From NCBI GenBank assembly GCA_031178565.1, contig JAPSIU010000013.1:1-21465 (forward strand): DNA of 21,465 nt. The letters run 5' to 3'. The notes below the pieces were generated by a model. It was not told where the DNA came from and ran no database searches. It was given only the letters and a program-made list of their open reading frames with translations. The stretch's first letter is position 1; every line of letters starts with the position of its first letter. The position numbers were made by a program, and so were the translations under genes. Source of the DNA: Leucobacter sp. GTDB taxonomy: Bacteria; Actinomycetota; Actinomycetes; Actinomycetales; Microbacteriaceae. Below, piece by piece: positions 15,493 to 21,465 of the stretch.

Positions 15493-15945
15493 ATGAAGGG
15501 CAAGATCGCATTTGTTCTCGGTGCGGGGGTCGGGTACGTGCTCGGATCGAGAGCCGGCCGCGAGCGGTACGAGCAGATCAAGCGCAGCGCGGAGAAGCTG
15601 TGGAACACCGAACCGGTGCAGCGCGGGGCGGGAGCGCTTCGCGGCGCCGCCCAGGGCAAGGTGGACGATCTGAAGGATACGGTCATCCGCGCGGGCAAGG
15701 ACGCCTTCACCGCCTTCACCCGCGCCACGTCGGAGTCCCGGTCGGGCTCCGCGTCCGATGCCCCGGGCGCCTCCGCTGATCGCCGGGCTCGCCGAGCCGC
15801 CGAGCCTCCGGCGGAGGGCAGCCCCGTGACGCCCGTATCGGGTGCCACGGGAACGTCCGCTGCGGCGTCCGAGCCGGGATCGAAGCCGGGGCCGGGTTCG
15901 AAGCCGGACAGGAAGCGCAGCGGGACCCCGGGCGGCACGGCATGA
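15493..15945 (+). CDS. YtxH-like membrane-anchored protein
   Basis: A 150-residue protein starting MKGKIAFVLGAGVGYVLGSR, one short glycine-rich hydrophobic segment (about 4-20) followed by AGRERYEQIKRSAEKLWNTE. This is the YtxH/GvpP-like pattern common in actinobacterial envelope proteins. Residues 45-78 (GALRGAAQGKVDDLKDTVIR) form an amphipathic helix. The rest is disordered, rich in Ser, Pro, Gly and basic residues, with a GSKPGPGSKPDRK repeat near the end. Start ATG 15493 is chosen over ATG 15490 because GGGAGG at 15482-15487 is then 5 nt away instead of 2. It is first of three genes joined by ATGA overlaps. Molecular role unknown; a structural or stress-linked envelope function is likely from context. 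Confidence 0.78.
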   Translation: MKGKIAFVLGAGVGYVLGSRAGRERYEQIKRSAEKLWNTEPVQRGAGALRGAAQGKVDDLKDTVIRAGKDAFTAFTRATSESRSGSASDAPGASADRRARRAAEPPAEGSPVTPVSGATGTSAAASEPGSKPGPGSKPDRKRSGTPGGTA

Positions 15946-16406
15946 TCCGCAAGAAGGATCAGGCGGGCACCTTCGAACTGCTGACGCGCCTGCCGCAGCA
16001 GATCGTCTCGCTCGCCAAGATCGAGTATGAGAACGCCAAGCGCGAGATCATCTCGAAGGCGAAGAAGGCCGGAATCGGCGCCGGCGCCATCGTCCTGGCC
16101 CTGTTCTTCCTGTTCTTCATGCTCGAGGCCCTCGTGATCGCGGCCGTTGCGGCGCTCGCGCTGGTGTGGCCGTGGTGGCTCGCCGCCCTCGTGGTGGCCG
16201 CGGGCCTGCTGCTGCTCGCAGCCGCAGCGGTCCTCATCGGGGTGGCACTGATCCGCCGGGGCAATCCCGTCCCGGAGGAGACGCTCGACCGGGTGGGGCA
16301 CGACATCTCCGCCATGGGCGAGGTGCGGGTCAACGCGGAGCCCTCAGCGCCGCGCACGTCCGCGCCGCGGATGCCCCGGCCCGGAGAGGAAGGGAACTGG
16401 CGATGA
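15942..16406 (+). CDS. Actinobacterial holin-superfamily-III-like membrane protein (PF07332-like)
   Basis: A 154-residue inner-membrane protein. The N-terminal 45 residues form a charged amphipathic helix (TFELLTRLPQQIVSLAKIEY), followed by two hydrophobic helices at about 46-72 and 76-105 separated by WPWW, then a polar tail. This is the pattern of the Phage_holin_3_6 family. Despite that name the family is chromosomal and widespread in actinobacteria, and nothing phage-like surrounds this copy. Its ATG overlaps the YtxH-like stop as ATGA and its own TGA overlaps the next ATG likewise, so the three genes are one operon. GGGACC and CGGCAC precede it but no strong Shine-Dalgarno, consistent with coupling. 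Likely role: a small membrane scaffold or curvature protein; function not established. Confidence 0.82.
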   Translation: MIRKKDQAGTFELLTRLPQQIVSLAKIEYENAKREIISKAKKAGIGAGAIVLALFFLFFMLEALVIAAVAALALVWPWWLAALVVAAGLLLLAAAAVLIGVALIRRGNPVPEETLDRVGHDISAMGEVRVNAEPSAPRTSAPRMPRPGEEGNWR

Positions 16407-16663
16407 GCCTGGAGGAGAAGCGGCACGGGATTGCCGAGGCCGCGCGAGCTCGCGTCGAGCTCTACGACACGCTGGCCCAGCTGAAGGATCGGCTGAACTA
16501 CGCGCAGCGCGTCGACGACGCGGTGGAAGGGGCGAAGGTCCGCATCGCCGCCGAGAAGCGGGAGAACCCGCTCGGATTCGCCGTCGGAGTGGCGAGTGCC
16601 GCGGCCCTCGTCGGGGCGGCCGTATGGGGAGTGGCATCGCTGGTGGCGAAGAAGTTCGGATAG
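16403..16663 (+). CDS. DUF3618-like small membrane protein
   Basis: An 86-residue protein with a helical charged N-terminal part (EEKRHGIAEAARARVELYDT, then LAQLKDRLNYAQRVDDAVEG) and one C-terminal membrane segment near 60-82 (GFAVGVASAAALVGAAVWGV). This matches DUF3618-type proteins, which have an N-terminal helical region with a Leu-containing repeat followed by a single helix. ATG 16403 overlaps the preceding TGA as ATGA, and AGGAAGGG about 12 nt upstream may help initiation. It is the last gene of the trio and is followed by a small hairpin. The three together probably build a membrane-associated assembly. The domain name is a best guess; no catalytic residues are apparent. Confidence 0.75.
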   Translation: MSLEEKRHGIAEAARARVELYDTLAQLKDRLNYAQRVDDAVEGAKVRIAAEKRENPLGFAVGVASAAALVGAAVWGVASLVAKKFG

Positions 16664-16668
16664 GGCTC

Positions 16669-16682
16669 CTCCGCTTGCGGAG
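16669..16682 (+). terminator. small hairpin after the envelope trio
   Basis: CTCCG (16669-16673), loop CTTG, CGGAG (16678-16682), starting 6 nt after the TAG stop; after a C/C mismatch two more pairs are possible. There is no T-tract. It is modest in strength, so some read-through into hemD is possible. Confidence 0.35.
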
Positions 16683-16723
16683 CAGGTCACATTTGGATTG
16701 CGTTCCCGCCCCCCGAACCCCTC

Positions 16724-16795
16724 GTTTTGCTTACTGGGACCTGCGGGGTAAGAATAGGGGCACCGGGATTCCCGTCAGCGGCCGTACCGTAAAGT
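16724..16795 (+). promoter_or_regulatory. hemD promoter region with two candidate starts
   Basis: The 188-bp gap before hemD is AT-richer than the genes. Proximal: TAAAGT at 16790-16795 is a good TANNNT -10 box, with a small palindrome CGGGA-T-TCCCG (16764-16774) where a -35 or activator site would lie. Distal: TTGCTT at 16727-16732 and AAGAAT at 16750-16755 are 17 bp apart; the same stretch also reads GTTT (16724) and GGGTA (16746-16750), close to the SigF/SigB-type stress consensus but with 18 bp spacing. The choice between them is open. Confidence 0.4.
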
Positions 16796-16851
16796 CAGCA
16801 CATCAGATTTGAGGAATGGCCTTTTGCGTTGTTGTCGAGTGAGTGGGGTGT

Positions 16852-17634
16852 ATGTCGGCTGAGTCGAAACCGCTCAGTGGCCTGCGGGTGCTCGTGCCCC
16901 GAGGTGGCACCTGGGGCGACCTGGTGGCCAAAGCGCTGCGGGAACAGGGCGCGCAGACGGTCATCGCGCCTCTCGTGGACTTCGCTCACACGAGCGAGGA
17001 GGACAAGCTCGTTCAGGCGCTGAAGGATCTCGAGGCGGGCGAGTTCGATTGGATGACGGCGACGAGTTCGACCGTCGCCGACGTGCTCAAGCACCACAAC
17101 GCGGTGATCCATCCGGACACGAAGGTCGCACTGGTGGGCGAGGCGACCGCCGTCGCATTCCGCGACGCCGGCTACCAGATCAACCGCACTCCGAGTCAGG
17201 AGAACAGCACCCACGCGCTGCTCGAGGAGTGGTCGGAGATCGAGACCGATGAGGTGCTCCGCGTGCTGACGCTCCGCTCCGACGTCGCGATCCCGGTGCT
17301 GACGCAAGGACTCATCAACCGCGGGCACGACGTGACGCAGGTGCTCGCCTTCCGCACGGTCGGCGTTCCGGCCTCCGTGCACATCCGGGAGGACATCGAA
17401 TCGGGCCGCATCAACGCCCTGCTCGTCGCCTCGGCCAAAATCGCCGGCGAGGTGGCCGAGCAGTTCCCGAGGCTTCCGGAGGGTACGATCGTCGCCTGCG
17501 TCGGCACGAATACGCTGGAGGCCGCCGCGGCCGCCGGTCTCACCTGCAGCGTGGCGAGCGCCGATGCGGAGAAGAAGCGCGCCCTGATCGAGACCGTCGA
17601 ATCGGCGATCGATCAGAGCGACATGCTGGACTGA
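16852..17634 (+). CDS. hemD: uroporphyrinogen-III synthase
   Basis: A 260-residue cytosolic enzyme that cyclises hydroxymethylbilane with ring D inversion to uroporphyrinogen III, the branch point for heme and other tetrapyrroles. HEM4-type two-lobed alpha/beta layout: GLRVLVPRGG near the start; FDWMTATSSTVADVL with the conserved Thr/Ser-rich turn around 65-80; VALVGEATAVAFRDAGY at about 92-108; NALLVASAKIAGEV and VACVGTNTLEAAAAAGL in the C-terminal part, where the last matches the usual IG..TA.AA...G. No methyltransferase or regulator fusion. ATG 16852 is chosen with GTGGGG 3-6 nt upstream; an in-frame GTG at 16843 is possible. No hemB, hemC or hemE is adjacent, so it is separate from the main heme genes within this window. 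Identification is by motif only, as the family diverges fast. Confidence 0.82.
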   Translation: MSAESKPLSGLRVLVPRGGTWGDLVAKALREQGAQTVIAPLVDFAHTSEEDKLVQALKDLEAGEFDWMTATSSTVADVLKHHNAVIHPDTKVALVGEATAVAFRDAGYQINRTPSQENSTHALLEEWSEIETDEVLRVLTLRSDVAIPVLTQGLINRGHDVTQVLAFRTVGVPASVHIREDIESGRINALLVASAKIAGEVAEQFPRLPEGTIVACVGTNTLEAAAAAGLTCSVASADAEKKRALIETVESAIDQSDMLD

Positions 17635-17701
17635 CGTCGCGTCCGCCGCCGTGCGGGAGACTCGTCTCGGCCGCTCTGTGGGCTTGTCGAGGGAAGCGCG
17701 G

Positions 17702-17707
17702 TACCCT
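17702..17707 (+). promoter_or_regulatory. candidate -10 box for a leaderless mRNA
   Basis: TACCCT fits TANNNT and ends 7 nt before ATG 17715. No ribosome site lies between (TGGGGTC is too close). It would give the small downstream protein its own promoter despite being only 80 bp after hemD. Confidence 0.45.
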
Positions 17708-17714
17708 TGGGGTC

Positions 17715-18146
17715 ATGGCGAGGGTCGAAGTGCATGAGAACCGGGTGGTGATCCGGCTCACCGCAGCCGAGAAACTGGCCTCGATGCGACGCCGCGACAT
17801 CGTGCTCGACCGCTCGACCATCACCTCGGCCGTCATCACCGACGATCCGTGGGTGTGGATCCGAGGCGTGCGCGCCCCCGGCACGCATCTGCCCGGCAGG
17901 ATCGCCGCCGGCACCTGGCGGAACTTCGCCGGACGCGACTTCGTGCTGGCGAAGGGAGGCGAGCGCGCCGCCGTCGTGATCGACCTCGAGACGCCCTCCG
18001 GGGCAGGGGAGGAGCACGGCTGGATCGGAACGTACGACCCCTTCTCGCGTGTGATCCTGTCGACGACCCACGCGGCGGAGCTCGTCCAGGCGCTGCGCCT
18101 CGAGGGCGACACCGAGGCCGTGTACGCGGCGGATACCGAGTCCTGA
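17715..18146 (+). CDS. small conserved-looking protein, possibly PH-like fold
   Basis: A 143-residue soluble protein without signal peptide or membrane segment. It is beta-rich: VEVHENRVVIRLTAAEKLAS, IVLDRSTITSAVITDDPWVW, RGVRAPGTHLPGRIAAGTWR, DFVLAKGGERAAVVIDLE and RVILSTTHAAELVQALR. The order of strands ending in one helix recalls bacterial PH-like domains, and the RGVRAPGTHLPG and GRDF segments look like conserved features. I do not recognise a named family with certainty and claim no function. ATG 17715 follows TACCCT in a leaderless arrangement. It sits after hemD and before a strong hairpin shared with the opposing stress protein gene. A link to heme metabolism is not supported by anything but position. 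Confidence 0.72.
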   Translation: MARVEVHENRVVIRLTAAEKLASMRRRDIVLDRSTITSAVITDDPWVWIRGVRAPGTHLPGRIAAGTWRNFAGRDFVLAKGGERAAVVIDLETPSGAGEEHGWIGTYDPFSRVILSTTHAAELVQALRLEGDTEAVYAADTES

Positions 18147-18225
18147 CGCCGCGCGGAGCCGCCCGACCCGTCTCGCGCCGACGCTCGAGTGCTCCGGAAG
18201 GATCGACGACAGCTCAGCCACGCGG

Positions 18226-18257
18226 GTTCCGGCGCCGCTCGAAAGCAGCGCCGGAAC
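18226..18257. terminator. strong hairpin between convergent genes
   Basis: GTTCCGGCGC (18226-18235) pairs perfectly with GCGCCGGAAC (18248-18257); after one C/A mismatch GCT/AGC pairs close a CGAA tetraloop. The element lies in the 118-bp gap between the stops at 18146 and 18265, so it can end transcripts from both sides. There is no T-run on the plus side; ATCCTAT follows. Confidence 0.7.
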
Positions 18258-18264
18258 GGACATC

Positions 18265-19206
18265 CTATCCGGCGTGCGACGCGTTCGCCCGGGCCTGCGC
18301 GGCGTAGGCCTCGGTCGCCCGTCGCGGCACCATCACGACCGGAACGGGGGAGTGCCGCAGGATCTTGACGGCGTGCGACCCGAGCGAGATCCGGGCGAGC
18401 GGGCCGAGGCTGCTCGAGCCGACGACGAGCACCTCCGCGTCCTTCCAGTCGACGGCGCGAAGCGCAGAGCGCCAGTCGGCCCCGGCGCCCACGACGACCT
18501 CGACGGAGGCCGGCTGCTGCTCGAGCCGCTCGATGTCGTCGAGGATCGCCGCGGTGTCCTCGCGGATCTGCGCCTCCCAGTCGGCGATGATCTGATCCTC
18601 GACCTCCTGCCCCACGCGAGCCGTGACGAAGGCGCGCGGGCGGGTGTGGAAGGAGGCGATGCGGATCCTCTCACCGGCCTCCGCCGCGATCGCCGCAGCC
18701 CCGAGCACGAGCTCCGCGGACGTCTCGGATCCGCTGTAGGCGGCGGTGACCCGCTCGAGCCGAGCTCCCGCGGGAGCTCTGAAATCGTGCGGTGCGATGG
18801 CGACCGGCAGATGGGCGCTCTGCAGCAGGCCGGTGACGACCGAGCCGAGCGCCACCTCACCCTCGGCCTCGTTCTGCTTCGCCCCCACGACGAGCCGGTG
18901 CGCGCCGCTTTCCTCGCACACCTCGAGCAGCCCGCGCCGGGCGCTCGACGAGCCGTGCACCCGGTAGCTCGCCTCGATGTCGTCGGGCACCAGTGCCCTC
19001 GCCTCGTCGAGCACCGCCTCGGCCTGCGCGGCGACGAAGCGCTGGTACTCGCCGTCGACGCCGCTGATGGGACGCCGGGGCGGCCACGCGGCGGAGTTGA
19101 CGGCCGCGACGACGAGCGGCAGATCGGAGGATCGCGCGAGCAGCACGGCCAGATCCACCGCCGCGTGCGAGCAGTGCCCGGGCGCGACGCCGACGACGAC
19201 GCTCAT
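18265..19206 (-). CDS. tandem-domain universal stress protein
   Basis: A 313-residue cytosolic protein with two UspA domains. Domain 1 (about 1-140) begins MSVVVGVAPGHCSHAAVDLA and ends with VVGAKQNEAEGEVALGSVVT then GLLQSAHLPVAIAP. Domain 2 (about 150-295) begins VTAAYSGSETSAELVLGAA and ends VVGSSSLGPLARISLGSHAV then KILRHSPVPVVMVP. The G..(x)..G(S/T) nucleotide-binding pattern is recognisable in both, cleaner in domain 2, so ATP or another nucleotide may bind. ATG 19206 overlaps the permease stop as ATGA, so it is translationally coupled to the amino acid permease. Such Usp proteins often accompany transporters, where they may sense energy state or stress; the action here is inference. The C-terminal tail (AYAAQARANASHAG) is unusual but short. 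Confidence 0.9.
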   Translation of the reverse strand: MSVVVGVAPGHCSHAAVDLAVLLARSSDLPLVVAAVNSAAWPPRRPISGVDGEYQRFVAAQAEAVLDEARALVPDDIEASYRVHGSSSARRGLLEVCEESGAHRLVVGAKQNEAEGEVALGSVVTGLLQSAHLPVAIAPHDFRAPAGARLERVTAAYSGSETSAELVLGAAAIAAEAGERIRIASFHTRPRAFVTARVGQEVEDQIIADWEAQIREDTAAILDDIERLEQQPASVEVVVGAGADWRSALRAVDWKDAEVLVVGSSSLGPLARISLGSHAVKILRHSPVPVVMVPRRATEAYAAQARANASHAG

Positions 19207-20726
19207 CGGAGGCCGCCCTCCGGGTCGTCGCCGGAGGCGCGCGTGGCGCGGACGATGTTCGCGTCGGCGTCGGCGGCGGTGCCCGGACGGTACTTCCCGG
19301 GGCCCACGAGCACGATGAGTCCGGTCTTGATCTGCTCGCCCAGCACCGAGTTCTTGCGGCCCGTGAACCACCACCACACCAGCACGGCGGCGGTCCAGAC
19401 GAGGAACACGATGATCGTGATGGGGCGCAGGTCCTTGATGATCCAGAGGCAGCCGATGATGGAGAGGATCGGGATCACGGGGTAGAGCGGCACCTTGAAC
19501 TTGCGCTCGAGATCGGGCTCGCGGTGGCGCAGCACCATGACGGCGACCGACACGACGGTGAACGCCGCGAGCGTGCCGATGCTCGTCATCTCGGCGAGGA
19601 AGTTGATGGGCAGGACGCCGGCGAGCACGGCGACGATCGCCGAGACGATGACCGTGTTGGCGACCGGGGTCAGGGTGCGCGGGTTGACCTTCTGGAAGAT
19701 CTTCGGCGCCATGCCGTCGCGAGACATCGCGAAGAGGATGCGCGTCTGCCCGTAGAGCACGACGAGGGTGACGCTGAAGATCGAGATCACCGCGCCGGCC
19801 GCGACGAGGGTGCCCGGCCACGACGCGCCGAGGATGTTCTCGAGGATCGCGGAGAGGCCCGCTTCCTGGCCCTCGAAGTCGGCCGTCGGCTGCGCGCCGA
19901 GCGCGGTCACGGCCACGAGCACGTAGACGCCCGTCACGATCACGAGCGCGGCGATGAGGGCGATCGGCATGTTGCGGCGCGGGTTCTTCACTTCGTCGCC
20001 CGCGGTCGCGACGGCGTCGAGACCCACGAACGAGAAGAAGATGAGGCCGGCGCCCGTCATCACACCGGTGATCCCGAACGGGGCGAAGTCGGAGAAGTTG
20101 TTGGTGTTCCAGCCGGTGATGCCGACGGCCACGAAGAACAGCAGCACGGCGATCTTGATGAGCACCATGACGGTGTTGGCGACGACCGAGTGCGAGGTCC
20201 CGCGGATCAGCAGGATCGCGCAGAGCGCGATGAGGATCATCGCGGGCAGGTTGAGGATACCGCCCTGCTCCGGCGCATTCGAGAGCGCCGCGGGCAGTTC
20301 GATGCCGAACAGGTTGCCGAGCAGCTGGTTCACGTACTGCGACCAGCCCACGGCGACCGCGGCAGTGGAGACGCCGTACTCGAGGAGCAGACAGGCCGCG
20401 ACGGCCATGGCGGGCAGTTCGCCGAGGGTGCTGTAGGCGTAGGAGTACGAGGATCCCGACACCGGCACGCTGCTCGCGAGTTCGGCGTAGCAGAGCGCCG
20501 AGAGGCCCGCGACCGTGCCCGCGATGATGAACGACCAGATGACCGCGGGGCCGGCGATCGGCACGGCCTCCGAGAGGATGAAGAAGATGCCGGTGCCGAT
20601 CGTGCCGCCGACGCCGATCATCGTGAGCTGGAACAGGCCGATGCTGCGCTTGAGCTGGCTGCCCTCCTCACCGCCCTCTCTCGGCACGGGCTTTACTCGG
20701 AAGAGCTGCTGTCGCAGTGTGGTCAT
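19203..20726 (-). CDS. cationic amino acid transporter (APC family, CAT/YfnA-like)
   Basis: A 507-residue inner-membrane APC transporter of the cationic amino acid transporter branch. Helix 1 contains IGVGGTIGTGIFF (around 37-49), the unwound substrate-binding turn; helix 2 continues into GPAVIWSF; and the conserved FSFVGLDAVATAGDEVKNP followed by RRNMPIA lies near residue 235-255. Twelve or more hydrophobic segments are seen, with an APKIFQKVNPRT loop and a polar C-terminal tail from about 465. ATG 20726 has GGAGAG 7 nt upstream. It is followed by the Usp gene through an ATGA overlap and preceded, on the same strand, by an Orn/Lys/Arg decarboxylase. Lysine, arginine or ornithine uptake, or exchange with the matching amine, is the likely role; the direction and ligand are inferred from context. 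Confidence 0.9.
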   Translation of the reverse strand: MTTLRQQLFRVKPVPREGGEEGSQLKRSIGLFQLTMIGVGGTIGTGIFFILSEAVPIAGPAVIWSFIIAGTVAGLSALCYAELASSVPVSGSSYSYAYSTLGELPAMAVAACLLLEYGVSTAAVAVGWSQYVNQLLGNLFGIELPAALSNAPEQGGILNLPAMILIALCAILLIRGTSHSVVANTVMVLIKIAVLLFFVAVGITGWNTNNFSDFAPFGITGVMTGAGLIFFSFVGLDAVATAGDEVKNPRRNMPIALIAALVIVTGVYVLVAVTALGAQPTADFEGQEAGLSAILENILGASWPGTLVAAGAVISIFSVTLVVLYGQTRILFAMSRDGMAPKIFQKVNPRTLTPVANTVIVSAIVAVLAGVLPINFLAEMTSIGTLAAFTVVSVAVMVLRHREPDLERKFKVPLYPVIPILSIIGCLWIIKDLRPITIIVFLVWTAAVLVWWWFTGRKNSVLGEQIKTGLIVLVGPGKYRPGTAADADANIVRATRASGDDPEGGLR

Positions 20727-20749
20727 GTCGGAACTCTCCAGACTTCCTT

Positions 20750-20777
20750 GTCTTATCGCGCCGGGGCGGCGCGTCAG
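20750..20777 (-). promoter_or_regulatory. candidate promoter of the permease-Usp operon
   Basis: On the minus strand CTGACG (20772-20777) and TAAGAC (20750-20755) are separated by 16 bp and lie about 24 bp before the permease ATG. The spacer contains a perfect inverted repeat CGCGCC/GGCGCG (20757-20773) that could bind a regulator, or may be chance in GC-rich DNA. Confidence 0.4.
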
Positions 20778-20822
20778 GTGTGTCGGTGGCTGCGGATCTG
20801 AGTCGATGCCGCAGACGAGGTC

Positions 20823-20868
20823 GGCGGAACCGTTCCGCCTCCCATTCTCGCGGTCGGAGCCGCGAGAA
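20823..20868 (-). terminator. two tandem hairpins after the decarboxylase
   Basis: Directly after the decarboxylase TGA (20871-20873, minus strand) comes TTCTCGCGG (minus; plus positions 20868-20860) pairing over a 6-nt loop with its partner at 20853-20845 in nine perfect pairs. Then GGCGGAA/TTCCGCC form seven pairs around a 3-nt loop at 20839-20823. No T-tract follows. Together they probably end or trim the decarboxylase transcript before the permease promoter. Confidence 0.6.
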
Positions 20869-20870
20869 GC

Positions 20871-21465
20871 TCAAGGTCGGCGCACAACTCGATAGCGTGT
20901 CGCGAGCGGATCGACCGATCCGCGCACGGTGCCGGAGGGCGAGGCCGCGACGGCGGCGAGGAACGCGACCGTCTGCTCGGTGATCTCCTCGCCCGGCATC
21001 AGGTTCGGGATCCCGGGCGGGTAGGCCGCGAGGGTGTCCGCCGAGACGCGTCCGACGGCCTCGGCTGCGGGCACGACCTCGGTGTCGCTGAAGTAGCCCT
21101 CGCGCGGGAGCATGCGGAGGGGACCGGGTTCGGGCAGCGGGGGGAACGGTTCGTCGGAGCGCCGCTCCCGTCGCTCGGCCTCCGCCTCGGGCGACTCGGC
21201 CGCGGCGACGAGTGCCGCGTAGACGCGCTCGAGATCGGGGGTCTTGCCCGCGCCGATGACCGCGACGATCGAGGTCGCGGTGGACATCTCGAAGTAGATG
21301 CCGTGCTGCTCGATCATCCGATTCCGCATCCAGTGGCCGGTGACTCCGGTGGAGGAGACGTCGATCGGCACGCGCAGCAGATCGGTGTCCACGATGTCGG
21401 GGAAGCGGTGGAAGTCGTCGCTCACGACGGAGAAACGGTCGTCTCGGCGCAGCATCTCGCGGAAG
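20871..21465 (-). CDS. Orn/Lys/Arg decarboxylase, C-terminal part (partial)
   Basis: The window holds the last 198 codons of a gene that continues beyond 21465; the frame stays open through FRE upstream of the Met at 21455, so that Met is internal. The protein resembles PLP-dependent ornithine/lysine/arginine decarboxylases of fold type I. It shows the inter-domain stretch VPIDVSSTGVTGHWMRNRMI, IYFEMSTATSIVAVIGAGKT, and the C-terminal domain signature LAAYPPGIPNLMPGEEIT, which is typical of this family. The PLP lysine lies outside the window. Expected reaction: decarboxylation of a basic amino acid to a diamine or agmatine in the cytosol. The neighbouring cationic amino acid permease fits substrate supply or antiport. 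The exact substrate cannot be decided from this part. Confidence 0.87.
   Translation of the reverse strand, partial: FREMLRRDDRFSVVSDDFHRFPDIVDTDLLRVPIDVSSTGVTGHWMRNRMIEQHGIYFEMSTATSIVAVIGAGKTPDLERVYAALVAAAESPEAEAERRERRSDEPFPPLPEPGPLRMLPREGYFSDTEVVPAAEAVGRVSADTLAAYPPGIPNLMPGEEITEQTVAFLAAVAASPSGTVRGSVDPLATRYRVVRRP

Noticed and set aside
15942..16406. Prophage remnant, because of the holin-like protein
   Set aside because: No endolysin, structural or integrase genes surround it, it is in a tight operon of chromosomal type, and this family is general in actinobacteria.
17635..17714. Small GAGA-CTCG-TCTC hairpin after hemD as terminator
   Set aside because: Only four pairs with no T-tract; likely chance.
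1..21465. tRNA, rRNA, CRISPR arrays, insertion sequences, integrase or attachment sites
   Set aside because: Read for these on both strands by eye; no cloverleaf ending, regular repeat-spacer pattern, transposase-like protein or terminal inverted repeats were found. A tRNAscan or ISfinder search would be decisive.

Overview
The window looks like a stretch of chromosome from a high-GC actinobacterium, most likely of the Microbacteriaceae (a Leucobacter-like genus is my best guess). Support: G+C of roughly 70% by eye, GTG starts, start codons placed about 7 nt after a TANNNT-type -10 box (leaderless mRNAs), a single-chain alpha2 glycyl-tRNA synthetase, and the YtxH / holin-superfamily-III-like / DUF3618-like trio common in actinobacteria. 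I see no phage, insertion sequence, CRISPR, tRNA or rRNA. The genus is inference.

Left block (1-10212), accessory catabolism. A plus-strand operon encodes a YtcJ-type amidohydrolase, an APC permease and an M24 metallopeptidase, tightly spaced or overlapping. Facing it, a minus-strand series runs MFS transporter, a second YtcJ-type amidohydrolase, then a monoacylglycerol-lipase-like alpha/beta hydrolase. The two series converge on a shared hairpin at 4392-4415. A TetR regulator diverges from the MFS gene, and between them lies a perfect 10+1+10 palindrome touching both candidate promoters, the likely operator. A membrane-anchored or secreted HSL-type hydrolase follows tetR. The theme is uptake and hydrolysis of amide or ester compounds; the substrates cannot be read from sequence.

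Middle block (10306-18146), mostly core genes on the plus strand: a D-2-hydroxyacid dehydrogenase-like protein, glycyl-tRNA synthetase, a CPBP intramembrane protease overlapping a protoporphyrinogen-oxidase-like protein that has lost its dinucleotide-binding glycines, a three-gene envelope operon joined by ATGA overlaps, uroporphyrinogen-III synthase behind an AT-richer promoter region, and a small conserved-looking protein of unknown function.

Right block (18265-21465), minus strand: the C-terminal part of an Orn/Lys/Arg decarboxylase running off the window, two tandem hairpins, then a cationic amino-acid permease overlapping a tandem universal stress protein. It suggests amino-acid uptake or exchange tied to decarboxylation and stress.

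No wholly new system is evident. The best leads are the degenerate PPOX-like protein coupled to a CPBP protease, the TetR operator and its regulon, the two convergent YtcJ modules, and the inverted repeat before the envelope trio. All functional statements rest on reading translated sequence by eye, without database searches.
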